A stretch of 14,268 nucleotides of DNA, taken from contig PCYB01000081.1 in NCBI GenBank assembly GCA_002762845.1, forward strand, positions 1 to 14,268. Direction: 5' to 3'. Position numbers and translations under genes: made by a program. The DNA is from Candidatus Woesearchaeota archaeon CG10_big_fil_rev_8_21_14_0_10_36_11. Lineage in GTDB: Archaea; Nanobdellota; Nanobdellia; Woesearchaeales; GW2011-AR9. Below the pieces are notes generated by a model. That model had not been told where the DNA came from, made no database searches, and worked only from the letters and a program-made list of their open reading frames with translations. Below, in pieces: positions 6,104-12,849 of the stretch (positions are counted from its first letter, which is position 1; every line of letters begins with the position of its first letter).

Positions 6104-6623
6104 ATGAAAAAAGTTGGTACTAGAATAGTTGAATCTCTGTTACTTATTATATTAGGTGTTAGTGTAAGTAGTGGAGTTAGGAATCCACCGTCAGAACTAA
6201 GCCTCCATGAATGTCTTGAACGGAAAGTTGAAGAACCCTCCATCCGTATTCTTTCACCGAGCATACTTTTTAATGATTCTTTAAAACATTTTCATGAAGC
6301 AAACAACATTGCCCGTGAAAATTGGGACTATTACGACATTATACGACAAGAACAAGTTAGGGGATTTATCATTTCTGAAACTAGTGAATGTTGGTTAGGA
6401 AGAGTTGAAGGGAGAGTAGTATTCCTCTATGAAAGAAATGCTTCAAAGAAAGAATATGGTGCCAGTACAATCATTCACGAGTTTGGACATGTGTGGCATG
6501 ATACTCTTGCAAAAATATGGTGCATTCTCAGAAGAAGAAATGAATGTTTCGCTGCGAGAGTTAGAGAATTATGATTTTACATATAAACTAGGAAGATATT
6601 TACTTGCAAAAGTGTTCTTATAA
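6104..6623 (+). pseudogene. HExxH metallopeptidase-like protein, apparently frameshifted
   Basis: The first frame (6104-6574, 156 aa) starts with a signal-like segment (MKKVGTRI, then LLLIILGVSVSSG) and reaches a zinc site HEFGH at residues 125-129 in TIIHEFGHVWHD. Just after it, at an A5 run (6511-6515), codon use changes and the frame ends after a basic, Trp/Cys-containing stretch. The other frame stays open to 6623 and reads YGAFSEEE, then LRELENYDFTYKLGRYLL, which looks like ordinary coding sequence. Dropping one A gives one continuous protein of about 172 aa. Alternatively the first frame's own tail NECFAARVREL, which looks like a gluzincin third-ligand motif, is real. So this is either a one-base mutation, an assembly error or a genuinely short protein. 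It would act outside the membrane. Confidence 0.6.
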
Positions 6624-6971
6624 TTTCTTGGAAGAATCAACCAAGTCCATTCTAAAATTCAAACCGTGATTTTTAAAACCAAACTTTTCATACAATGCAT
6701 GGACCTTCGGTCGAGAATGACGACTTTGACTCAAAAGTTTATAACATCCCTGTTTCTTAGCTTCATCAATGATTAATCGTATCAATTCAGTTCCGATTCC
6801 TTGACCACGGTATTTCTCGTCAACAATGAGATATTCCATTATACCGTACGGTTCTTCATGAAAATCGTTTGAAATTATATAAAGATACACGGAACCAACT
6901 TCTTTCTTATCTTTTACTGCAGCAATACGTATTGAATACGAATTATCCTTTCGTTCTTTTTTAATTTCCAT
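6618..6971 (-). CDS. GNAT-family N-acetyltransferase
   Basis: The 117-aa protein is a compact GNAT domain that would transfer an acetyl group from acetyl-CoA. Motif A is clear: a beta strand MEYLIVDEKY followed by the CoA-binding RGQGIG (residues 55-60) and the helix TELIRLIIDEAKKQG. The later ALYEKFGFK (92-100) is the usual motif B. The substrate is not predictable. Its ATG lies 2 nt after the ftsY stop codon, so it is the last gene of the prefoldin-ftsY operon, probably expressed by re-initiation. Its 3' end overlaps the longer frame of the convergent metallopeptidase gene by 6 nt, leaving no room for a separate terminator. Confidence 0.88.
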   Translation of the reverse strand: MEIKKERKDNSYSIRIAAVKDKKEVGSVYLYIISNDFHEEPYGIMEYLIVDEKYRGQGIGTELIRLIIDEAKKQGCYKLLSQSRHSRPKVHALYEKFGFKNHGLNFRMDLVDSSKKL

Positions 6972-6973
6972 GC

Positions 6974-8845
6974 TTAGAAACCAAGATGATGTAATATTTT
7001 GTTTGCATCAAACTCTTCAAGATCCTCATATTTCTGACCAACTCCCAAAAACAAAATTGGTTTTTTAATTGTATACGAAATCGATAATGGCGCGCCACCT
7101 TTTTCATCAACGTCTGCTTTTGTAAGGATTGCGCCGTCCATTTCAACAAGTTCGTTAAATTTCTTTGCCTGTTCAATACAATCATTTCCAGTAATCGACT
7201 CGCCGACAAATATTTTTAAATCTGGTTTTGTAACTCGGATTATTTTTTCCAATTCTGCCATGAGGTTTGTATTAGAATGTAACCTTCCTGCGGTATCAAT
7301 CATAACAACGTCAATATTGTTTTTTTCTGCATACTTTGCGGCATCAAATGCGACTGCTGCTGCATCAGAACCATAATCGTGTTTAATTATTTTTACACCG
7401 AGTTTAACTGCATGTTCTTCTAATTGTTGAATCGCTGCTGCTCGGAACGTGTCACATGCTGCAAGGACAACAGATAACTTATGCTGTTGAAAGTAATGTG
7501 TTAATTTCGCAATTGATGTTGTTTTTCCCGTCCCGTTAATACCGAAAAATGTAATCACGAACGGTTTTTTACCGCGTGCCATTGCAATAAGATCAATCTT
7601 CTTTGAAGATAAAATTTCGTGAAGGGTATTCTTTAATGTTTCTTCAATTTTTTTTGGAACATCGCGCGGGAGTGGTTTATCAATCAATTCTTTCTTGAGA
7701 TCATTTTTGATTTTATCAATAACTTCAACAGAAACGTTATTCTCAAGAAGGACAATTTCTAAATTCCAAAACAATTCGTCAAATTTGTCTGCACTGATTG
7801 TCTTTGTTGTAATACTTTGTTTGACTCGTTCAAAGATACTTTTCTTTTCTTCCTGTTGTTCTTCAATAATTGATTCTTCTTCTTTTTGTGTCTTAATTTC
7901 TTTTTCAACAACCTGTTCATTTTCGTCTTTTGAGAATAATTTTTTGAAAAAGCTTTTCTTTTCTTTCTGGTCTTCCTTTTGCGGTTCTTCGACTATTTCT
8001 TTTTCTTCAATAATAACTTTTTGTTTTGTTTCTTTATGCTCAACAACACCATGTTTGAATTTCCTTGTAAAAAGTTCATTTACAATTGGTAATTCTTTCG
8101 TTCCTTCGTTTGGACTCATGTGTGCATAGCTATCAAAAATATGAATCTCTGCAACATCTTTAAATGAGTTAATGTAAAATGTTCTAATTTCTTCTGTAAT
8201 CCATGTATCTTTTAGTCCAAAAACAAACGCGATTTCTTTTACGTTACTTTTTATTCTTTGTATGTCTAAAGATTTATCCTGATACTCTTTGTAAATTTGT
8301 AAGTCTTGTTTGTCTAGTTCTTTACTTATAGATTGAAAATACTTCTCGGAAGGTTTTGAACCGACAGGAGCAATAAGAAATAGTTTTTGTAACTGATATT
8401 TTTCTGCTAATTTTAATGCTAATAAACCACCCATACTATGTCCAACTAAACTCAGATTATCTTTATCTAAAGCAGATATCTTTGTATCAATAAAAGAAAA
8501 CCATTCATCAAACTTTGGGGATTTAGTATTAGGTTGATTGAATGAAAGAGCAGTGTAGTTTTTTTTGTTCAAAAAACTTTTAAGAGAAGGTATAAATCCA
8601 GATTCAGCGTTATCTTCCCATCCATGAAAAATTAAAACAGTTTCTTTCTTAACTTCTACTTTTTCTTTTCTCTCTTTTACTTGTTTTTCTTTCTTAGGTT
8701 CTGCCTTTTTTGGCACTTCTTTTTCTACTATTTCTTCCGTTTCAACAACCTTTTCTACAGCTTCCTCTACCTCTGCTTCTTCCTCTGCCTTCTTTGAGAA
8801 GACGTTGAGTGCACTTTTCAGTTTATCTTTTAATTTCCCAAACAT
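6974..8845 (-). CDS. ftsY: SRP receptor FtsY with an inserted alpha/beta hydrolase domain
   Basis: FtsY docks ribosome-SRP complexes at the membrane. The C-terminal NG part (about 335-623) is complete: N-domain helices, P-loop GINGTGKTT (435-443), DTFRAAA (465-471), DTAGR (517-521), TKAD (575-578) and the closing GVGQKYEDLEEFD. The front is abnormal. After a basic amphipathic start (KLKDKLKSALNVF) and a charged Glu/Lys linker, residues about 68-262 form an alpha/beta hydrolase of RBBP9/YdeN type: strand and HGW (74-76), nucleophile elbow GHSMGG (Ser137), Asp213 in GLKDTW and His242 in YAHMSP. A second linker with another basic amphipathic patch (KKSFFKKLF, 297-305) follows. Archaeal FtsY is usually 300-400 aa. 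The gene starts 7 nt after the prefoldin stop, in an operon. Confidence 0.95.
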   Translation of the reverse strand: MFGKLKDKLKSALNVFSKKAEEEAEVEEAVEKVVETEEIVEKEVPKKAEPKKEKQVKERKEKVEVKKETVLIFHGWEDNAESGFIPSLKSFLNKKNYTALSFNQPNTKSPKFDEWFSFIDTKISALDKDNLSLVGHSMGGLLALKLAEKYQLQKLFLIAPVGSKPSEKYFQSISKELDKQDLQIYKEYQDKSLDIQRIKSNVKEIAFVFGLKDTWITEEIRTFYINSFKDVAEIHIFDSYAHMSPNEGTKELPIVNELFTRKFKHGVVEHKETKQKVIIEEKEIVEEPQKEDQKEKKSFFKKLFSKDENEQVVEKEIKTQKEEESIIEEQQEEKKSIFERVKQSITTKTISADKFDELFWNLEIVLLENNVSVEVIDKIKNDLKKELIDKPLPRDVPKKIEETLKNTLHEILSSKKIDLIAMARGKKPFVITFFGINGTGKTTSIAKLTHYFQQHKLSVVLAACDTFRAAAIQQLEEHAVKLGVKIIKHDYGSDAAAVAFDAAKYAEKNNIDVVMIDTAGRLHSNTNLMAELEKIIRVTKPDLKIFVGESITGNDCIEQAKKFNELVEMDGAILTKADVDEKGGAPLSISYTIKKPILFLGVGQKYEDLEEFDANKILHHLGF

Positions 8846-8852
8846 GTTTGAT

Positions 8853-9263
8853 TTACTCTTTGTTTACTTTCTCAACTTCTTGATATATCCTCATTGCCTG
8901 TTCCTGAAAACCTTGTAATAGTGTTTCTGCTTCCAATATGTTCTGAGTCGTGCTTTGTTGATGTTTTTCAAGCATCCCAGCAACTTCATCAACAGACTTT
9001 TCAACAACAGTATCTGCACCAACGTTAACCAATAACTTTTGATTGTCAACAACTTTTCCTTTGATGAATATTCCGTTTGCTATAGGAGCAAAGACGTCAG
9101 TATCAGGAAGGGTTTGAGAAAATTCTTTTAGTGCAGTAACAGATTCTTCTAGTTCAGCATTTTGTTGATGCAATTTTTGTACATGTTCCGTCAGTTGTTC
9201 AATGTTCTGTTGCAACATTTGAAACTGTGTGAACAACTGTTTCATTTGTTCTTCATCTGCCAT
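8853..9263 (-). CDS. pfdA: Prefoldin alpha subunit
   Basis: The 136-aa protein has the alpha-prefoldin layout: an N-terminal coiled-coil helix (QMLQQNIEQL, LHQQNAELEE), a central beta-hairpin region with the family's typical FAPIANGIFIKGKV and KLLVNVGADTVVEKS, and a C-terminal coiled coil rich in Gln/Glu. Two alpha and four beta subunits form the jellyfish-shaped chaperone that holds nascent chains in archaeal cytoplasm. It begins 1 nt after the stop of the 68-aa gene and precedes ftsY, an arrangement common in archaea that links chaperoning with membrane targeting. Confidence 0.93.
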   Translation of the reverse strand: MADEEQMKQLFTQFQMLQQNIEQLTEHVQKLHQQNAELEESVTALKEFSQTLPDTDVFAPIANGIFIKGKVVDNQKLLVNVGADTVVEKSVDEVAGMLEKHQQSTTQNILEAETLLQGFQEQAMRIYQEVEKVNKE

Positions 9264-9264
9264 T

Positions 9265-9471
9265 TTATAATTTTTGAATCAGGTCTTCTAAAAACTTTAT
9301 GTAAAGAGTTTCAGTTTTAAGAAACTGTATATCCATTGCTTTCATTCGAGAAATGCTGCTTAGGAATGGAGAGTTAACAATGTCAAATGAATCTCCCAAT
9401 TCTTTAATATCTGCTAACTCTTTCTTTACTAACGCTTTTAGTACTGCCTGTTCTTGTGTTGTTAATGTCAT
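9265..9471 (-). CDS. Small helical protein ahead of prefoldin, unknown function
   Basis: The 68-aa protein is predicted to be helical, with a first helix TQEQAVLKALVKKELADIKEL, a middle SPFLSSIS turn and a last helix LYIKFLEDLIQKL. It has no cysteine or obvious binding motif and does not resemble ribosomal protein L18Ae/LX, which often occupies this place in archaeal prefoldin-ftsY operons. It is the first gene of the operon: a TATA box centred 25.5 nt before the ATG implies a leaderless transcript, and the stop is 1 nt from the prefoldin start. A role in translation or with prefoldin is suggested only by position. Confidence 0.75.
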   Translation of the reverse strand: MTLTTQEQAVLKALVKKELADIKELGDSFDIVNSPFLSSISRMKAMDIQFLKTETLYIKFLEDLIQKL

Positions 9472-9492
9472 TTATCTATAAGAAGAATAGTG

Positions 9493-9500
9493 TTTTATAA
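9493..9500 (-). promoter_or_regulatory. TATA box of the prefoldin-ftsY operon
   Basis: TTATAAAA on the minus strand, centred 25.5 nt upstream of the ATG at 9471. It is one of the clearest leaderless promoters in the window and probably drives all four genes down to 6618. Confidence 0.65.
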
Positions 9501-9551
9501 GGTTTTTGTTTGAATTGTGTACTCCAATAGATATACTGAAATGAGGAAAAG

Positions 9552-9559
9552 GATAATAA
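9552..9559 (+). promoter_or_regulatory. TATA-like box of the PRPP-synthetase-like gene
   Basis: GATAATAA centred 25.5 nt before the ATG at 9581, matching the spacing of the other leaderless genes; the sequence itself is a weak match. Confidence 0.35.
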
Positions 9560-9580
9560 GTCATTCCCGATATTAAATGT

Positions 9581-10813
9581 ATGGCTAGTCAGACAAAACT
9601 TCTTTTAGTACCATGCTCGGGACATGAAACAACAGAACTTGCTACTGAAATATTTACGATTTTAAGAAGAGATTATAGGTTAGAAGACCAAGTTGAATTA
9701 CTGGCTCCAAGTAGAAGAAAAGATGTACCAAAAGGAACGCTTAAAGACCATAAACATCCTTTAGTAAGTGATTTCTTTGCTGATGCTGAAGTCCAGACAG
9801 ATATTGGAAGAAATCAACTTTATGATATTATACGAGGTAAACATGTTGCTTTGGTTGAACATTTACTGACACCGAATCGTTTAGTTTATGAGGGAGACAC
9901 CCAAAGAGTATCGGTTAATGATCATGTTATGGCCGTCAGAGGACTCCTTGATTTGCTTAAGAACACAGAGACGTTACAAAGAACTCTTGTTGCTCCTTAC
10001 CTTACATATGTCAGATCACATAGTGTTGATAAATATAGAATAAGGGGATTCTTTCAGTTTGATTCTTTACATCGAATGATACATGATTGGCAAAAGGATG
10101 GTTTGGGAGCAATTTTAACTATTGACCCCCATTCACTAAAAGCTACGCAGGAAGCGGAAGATGTAGGTATTGACTTTCATGCAATCAATCCATTTCAATC
10201 AAGCAGGGGTATTAATCCATACAAATTAGGTCTATCTGCAAAGACAGCAAAAGATGTACTTTTACGATGTCGCCCTTACCAAGAAAGAATTAGAGAACTT
10301 AAAATAAGAAAGGAAGGACATTTATATATTGTTGTTGTCGATGAGGGAACAGAAAAAAGATGTGAAAATTTTGTTGAAAGAGCTTTTCCGGAATTGGAAC
10401 CAGATGAGTTTTATAGCCTTCTTTTATACTTTAGCTCAGACAGAGTTTCTTATGGTGATAAAACTACTTTAGTACAAAAATTTAGTCAAATTAGAGAAGT
10501 AAATATTGATCCGCAGGGCACGTATATTATAATTGATGATATGGCAGCAAGTCTTGGTACTGCTAATGGAAAAGCTCAGTGGATAAAACAAAGTGGTGGA
10601 GAAAATGTACATGTCGAACTTTGGACCAGTCATGCCGTTACAATGCCGCAACAACATACGAAAGCAAACGACAGAACATTTATTGATAGAGTTGTTTGTT
10701 TGGATACTGTTCCACAACATCCTGATTTGAATATTGAATATATCACCGCAAGTGCCGATTTGCTTGCAGCAGGATTGTACAAAGCTCATCAGAAACTTGT
10801 TGCTTCACGATAA
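9581..10813 (+). CDS. Divergent ribose-phosphate pyrophosphokinase (PRPP synthetase)-like protein
   Basis: The 410-aa protein follows the PRPP-synthetase plan of two phosphoribosyltransferase-type folds. The N-terminal VPCSGHETTELATEI corresponds to the family's opening Gly-rich strand-helix; LVAPYLTYVRSH (137-147) matches the PYxPYxRQD region; AILTIDPHS (177-185) matches the DLHS metal/ribose segment; and YIIIDDMAASLGT (315-326) sits at the PRPP-loop. The usual loop is DDIxDTGGT; here the second acid and the first Gly are replaced, and the chain is about 100 residues longer than typical. It could therefore be a synthetase with altered binding, or a non-catalytic relative. Its stop is 1 nt from the end of the convergent TYW1 gene. 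Function is inferred from fold motifs only. Confidence 0.75.
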   Translation: MASQTKLLLVPCSGHETTELATEIFTILRRDYRLEDQVELLAPSRRKDVPKGTLKDHKHPLVSDFFADAEVQTDIGRNQLYDIIRGKHVALVEHLLTPNRLVYEGDTQRVSVNDHVMAVRGLLDLLKNTETLQRTLVAPYLTYVRSHSVDKYRIRGFFQFDSLHRMIHDWQKDGLGAILTIDPHSLKATQEAEDVGIDFHAINPFQSSRGINPYKLGLSAKTAKDVLLRCRPYQERIRELKIRKEGHLYIVVVDEGTEKRCENFVERAFPELEPDEFYSLLLYFSSDRVSYGDKTTLVQKFSQIREVNIDPQGTYIIIDDMAASLGTANGKAQWIKQSGGENVHVELWTSHAVTMPQQHTKANDRTFIDRVVCLDTVPQHPDLNIEYITASADLLAAGLYKAHQKLVASR

Positions 10814-10814
10814 T

Positions 10815-11825
10815 TTATTTCAATGTCCCTTTCCCACTAATGCCTGTCTCCGGAGTCTTAACAAGATTTGTATGATTAGCAAAATCTATCCACGTGTACC
10901 ATCCGTCATCCTTTTTAAATTTCTTTTTTGCAAACAAAACTACTCGGGACGGGATATGTTCAGACATTAATTCATACTCCGAGAGGTATTTTGCTAACTC
11001 TTGACAAAAAGAAACAACTTCTTCATGCAACGGCATGTTTTTTCTTTCGAGATAATTCCTCGATGAACCGACATGCATGTACGCTTTTACTTCAACAAAG
11101 TCGGGATTACCTCGTGAGATTAATTTTGCATATTCTTTATGGTTGGTATCATTAACATATTTAATAATCGTTAACCGAATGCACGTTCTTCCTTCTTTTT
11201 GTGAGAGATATTGTAACGACAATGATAATCGGTCCCAATAATCAGCAAATAATGGAACATCGACTTTTTGTAACAACTCCTTCGTTGGGGCGTCAAGACT
11301 CACATAAAGTTGTGTTACTGGTTTTAATTCTTTAATATGTTCGGGATACTGTGCATTTGTTACCAAAAATGTTGAAATTCCGCGTTGATAACACAAATCA
11401 ATAAACTCGTTAATTTTTGGATATATGATTGGTTCTCCTGTTAAAGAAAGAGCAACATGTTTTACCGTTGTTGATTCGTTATATTGGATTGCTTTTGCAG
11501 ACCCTTTAAATCCAACCAATAATTTATGATGTTCCTCAATACTTTTGTTAAGAATAAATGAAGGGTCGTCTACATTTCCATTCCATTCTTTATGAACAGG
11601 TTCTTTATGTCCACGCCAGCAAAATAAACACCTGTTTGCACAACTTAAACACGTTGTCATTTGCATACATTTATTACTTTCAATACCATAAAATTTGTGT
11701 TTGTAACAGCTTCCTTTACCATTAATCATGGTACGTGTCCATCCACATACTTTTACAACACTATGACTACCAACGAAACGATACTGTTGTTTTTCCATTT
11801 CTTCTTGAACATTCTCTGAAACCAT
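10815..11825 (-). CDS. taw1: tRNA 4-demethylwyosine synthase (TYW1)
   Basis: This radical-SAM enzyme condenses N1-methylguanosine-37 of tRNA-Phe with pyruvate to make the tricyclic 4-demethylwyosine. Counting from the ATG at 11825 (336 aa), three cysteines at 27, 40 and 53 with 13-residue spacing bind the first 4Fe-4S cluster, and C62-x3-C66-x2-C69 in CANRCLFCWR is the radical-SAM motif; both patterns are diagnostic for archaeal TYW1. Further family segments are HVALSLTGEPIIYP, FLVTNAQYP, LYVSLDAP and VEVKAYMHVGSS. An in-frame TTG lies 6 nt further upstream, but a TATA box centred 26.5 nt from 11825 favours the ATG as a leaderless start. Together with the methylthiotransferase it shows active modification of position 37. 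Confidence 0.95.
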   Translation of the reverse strand: MVSENVQEEMEKQQYRFVGSHSVVKVCGWTRTMINGKGSCYKHKFYGIESNKCMQMTTCLSCANRCLFCWRGHKEPVHKEWNGNVDDPSFILNKSIEEHHKLLVGFKGSAKAIQYNESTTVKHVALSLTGEPIIYPKINEFIDLCYQRGISTFLVTNAQYPEHIKELKPVTQLYVSLDAPTKELLQKVDVPLFADYWDRLSLSLQYLSQKEGRTCIRLTIIKYVNDTNHKEYAKLISRGNPDFVEVKAYMHVGSSRNYLERKNMPLHEEVVSFCQELAKYLSEYELMSEHIPSRVVLFAKKKFKKDDGWYTWIDFANHTNLVKTPETGISGKGTLK

Positions 11826-11846
11826 AAACAAATCATTTGTATCGAG

Positions 11847-11856
11847 TTTTTAAAAA
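11847..11856 (-). promoter_or_regulatory. TATA box of TYW1
   Basis: TTTTTAAAAA centred 26.5 nt upstream of the ATG at 11825; it decides between this ATG and the TTG at 11831. Confidence 0.5.
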
Positions 11857-11872
11857 TATTGTTGAAAAAATA

Positions 11873-12322
11873 TTATCTCTGGGTAAGAATATGACGTACT
11901 ATAGACATTCCTGCCGCTACTCCCTGACAAAGTGTTTCGAGCTGGTCTAATGTTACATGACCATCAACATAGGGTGCAGTTTTACTGCGAAAAAGATGTC
12001 CCAAACCATATACAACATCACAAACTGCATCTTCAAACATGATAATGTCACCATGCAGCAACAAAGATTCAACTCCCAAATTTCTTTTTGTATCACATCG
12101 CCAGAGTTCATAACTTTTATCAGCATACTCGCGACGTTCACTTATTTCAACATACCCTCGGGCAGTACAATCATCAAAGTGAACTATATACGCTTCCATA
12201 ACAAGATGATGGTCATCAAAAAGAAGTTCTGCACCTAACGTTAACGAAAGATCGTTAAGTGAAAGTCGATGATAGGTTTGAAGCACACCTGGTTTTTGTA
12301 CCAATTTCTTTGGTTCATCCAT
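11873..12322 (-). CDS. Uncharacterised 149-aa protein
   Basis: I do not recognise this family. The frame is open back to a TTG at 12349, but that codon lies inside the TATA box, so the ATG at 12322 (MDEPKKL) is preferred; a GGGAGTG ribosome-binding-like sequence lies about 6 nt before it. The protein has alternating strands in its first two thirds (LTLGAELLFDDHHLVMEAYIVHF, split by charged turns, then ARGYVEISERREY) and ends in helices (TLDQLETLCQGVAAGMSIVRHIL). Three cysteines are scattered with no metal-binding spacing. No signal peptide or membrane helix is seen. It lies between TYW1 on the same strand and the divergent NMD3-like gene. Confidence 0.65.
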   Translation of the reverse strand: MDEPKKLVQKPGVLQTYHRLSLNDLSLTLGAELLFDDHHLVMEAYIVHFDDCTARGYVEISERREYADKSYELWRCDTKRNLGVESLLLHGDIIMFEDAVCDVVYGLGHLFRSKTAPYVDGHVTLDQLETLCQGVAAGMSIVRHILTQR

Positions 12323-12347
12323 AGATAGCACTCCCAAGTGGTCAAAC

Positions 12348-12355
12348 AATATAAA
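12348..12355 (-). promoter_or_regulatory. TATA box of the 149-aa protein gene
   Basis: TTTATATT on the minus strand, centred 29.5 nt before the ATG at 12322, predicting a leader of only about 3-5 nt. Confidence 0.45.
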
Positions 12356-12373
12356 CTTTTTGAAACAAAAGCA

Positions 12374-12381
12374 TTTTAAAC
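12374..12381 (+). promoter_or_regulatory. TATA-like box of the NMD3-like gene
   Basis: TTTTAAAC centred 25.5 nt before the ATG at 12403. It supports that ATG rather than the in-frame TTG at 12397. Confidence 0.45.
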
Positions 12382-12402
12382 ACCATATACATTCTTTTGT
12401 GG

Positions 12403-12849
12403 ATGGTACGATCTATTGAGGGAAAACATTCTGAATATTATGAAGCAGTTCTTCAGTTACGTGATGTTACCGATAACGTCATGGATTTTGTTCAGGAAGA
12501 AGTTGTAAAAGCCCGCGTTCATGTAACAAAGACAAAGAAAATTAAAAGCGGGGTTGATTATTACCTTTCAGATAACAATTTTACACGGGCGTTAGGAACA
12601 AAGTTACAGAAACAGTTTGGTGGTCAAACAATTGTTACTGCAAGCATTTTCGGTCGTAAAAGTGGAAAGGAGATATATCGTTTGACGGTCTTATTTCGTG
12701 GTATCCCGTTCAAGAAAGATGACGTTGTTGTCTATAAAGGTGACAAATATACAGTAAAAATTGTAGGGAAAGATATCTTGCTGCAGGACGTTACAACAGG
12801 TAGAAAAGTTCATGTAAAATATAAAGATATGAAAAATGTAACTGTTTAA
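12403..12849 (+). CDS. NMD3-family protein lacking the N-terminal zinc ribbons
   Basis: NMD3 acts in late maturation and export of the large ribosomal subunit in eukaryotes; archaeal homologues are thought to assist large-subunit assembly. The 148-aa product matches the NMD3 core: YYEAVLQLRD near the start, then VHVTKTKKIKSGVDYYLSD with FTRALGTKLQKQFGG and EIYRLTVLFR, followed by a small beta-barrel-like tail (DDVVVYKGDKYTVKIVGKD). Archaeal NMD3 normally has about 350 aa and begins with CxxC zinc ribbons; here there are none, no cysteine at all, and the upstream frame is closed. A TATA-like box 25.5 nt before the ATG shows that this is the natural start. Its last 4 nt overlap the convergent patatin gene. 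Confidence 0.85.
   Translation: MVRSIEGKHSEYYEAVLQLRDVTDNVMDFVQEEVVKARVHVTKTKKIKSGVDYYLSDNNFTRALGTKLQKQFGGQTIVTASIFGRKSGKEIYRLTVLFRGIPFKKDDVVVYKGDKYTVKIVGKDILLQDVTTGRKVHVKYKDMKNVTV

Noticed and set aside
6974..8845. ftsY and the hydrolase as two neighbouring genes
   Set aside because: There is no stop codon, start signal or ribosome-binding site between them, and both linkers have the same Glu/Lys composition, so a single fused protein is the simpler reading.
11957..12238. Plus-strand and second minus-strand frames within the 149-aa gene
   Set aside because: They overlap the 149-aa frame, which has a fitting TATA box and start; the alternatives have none.
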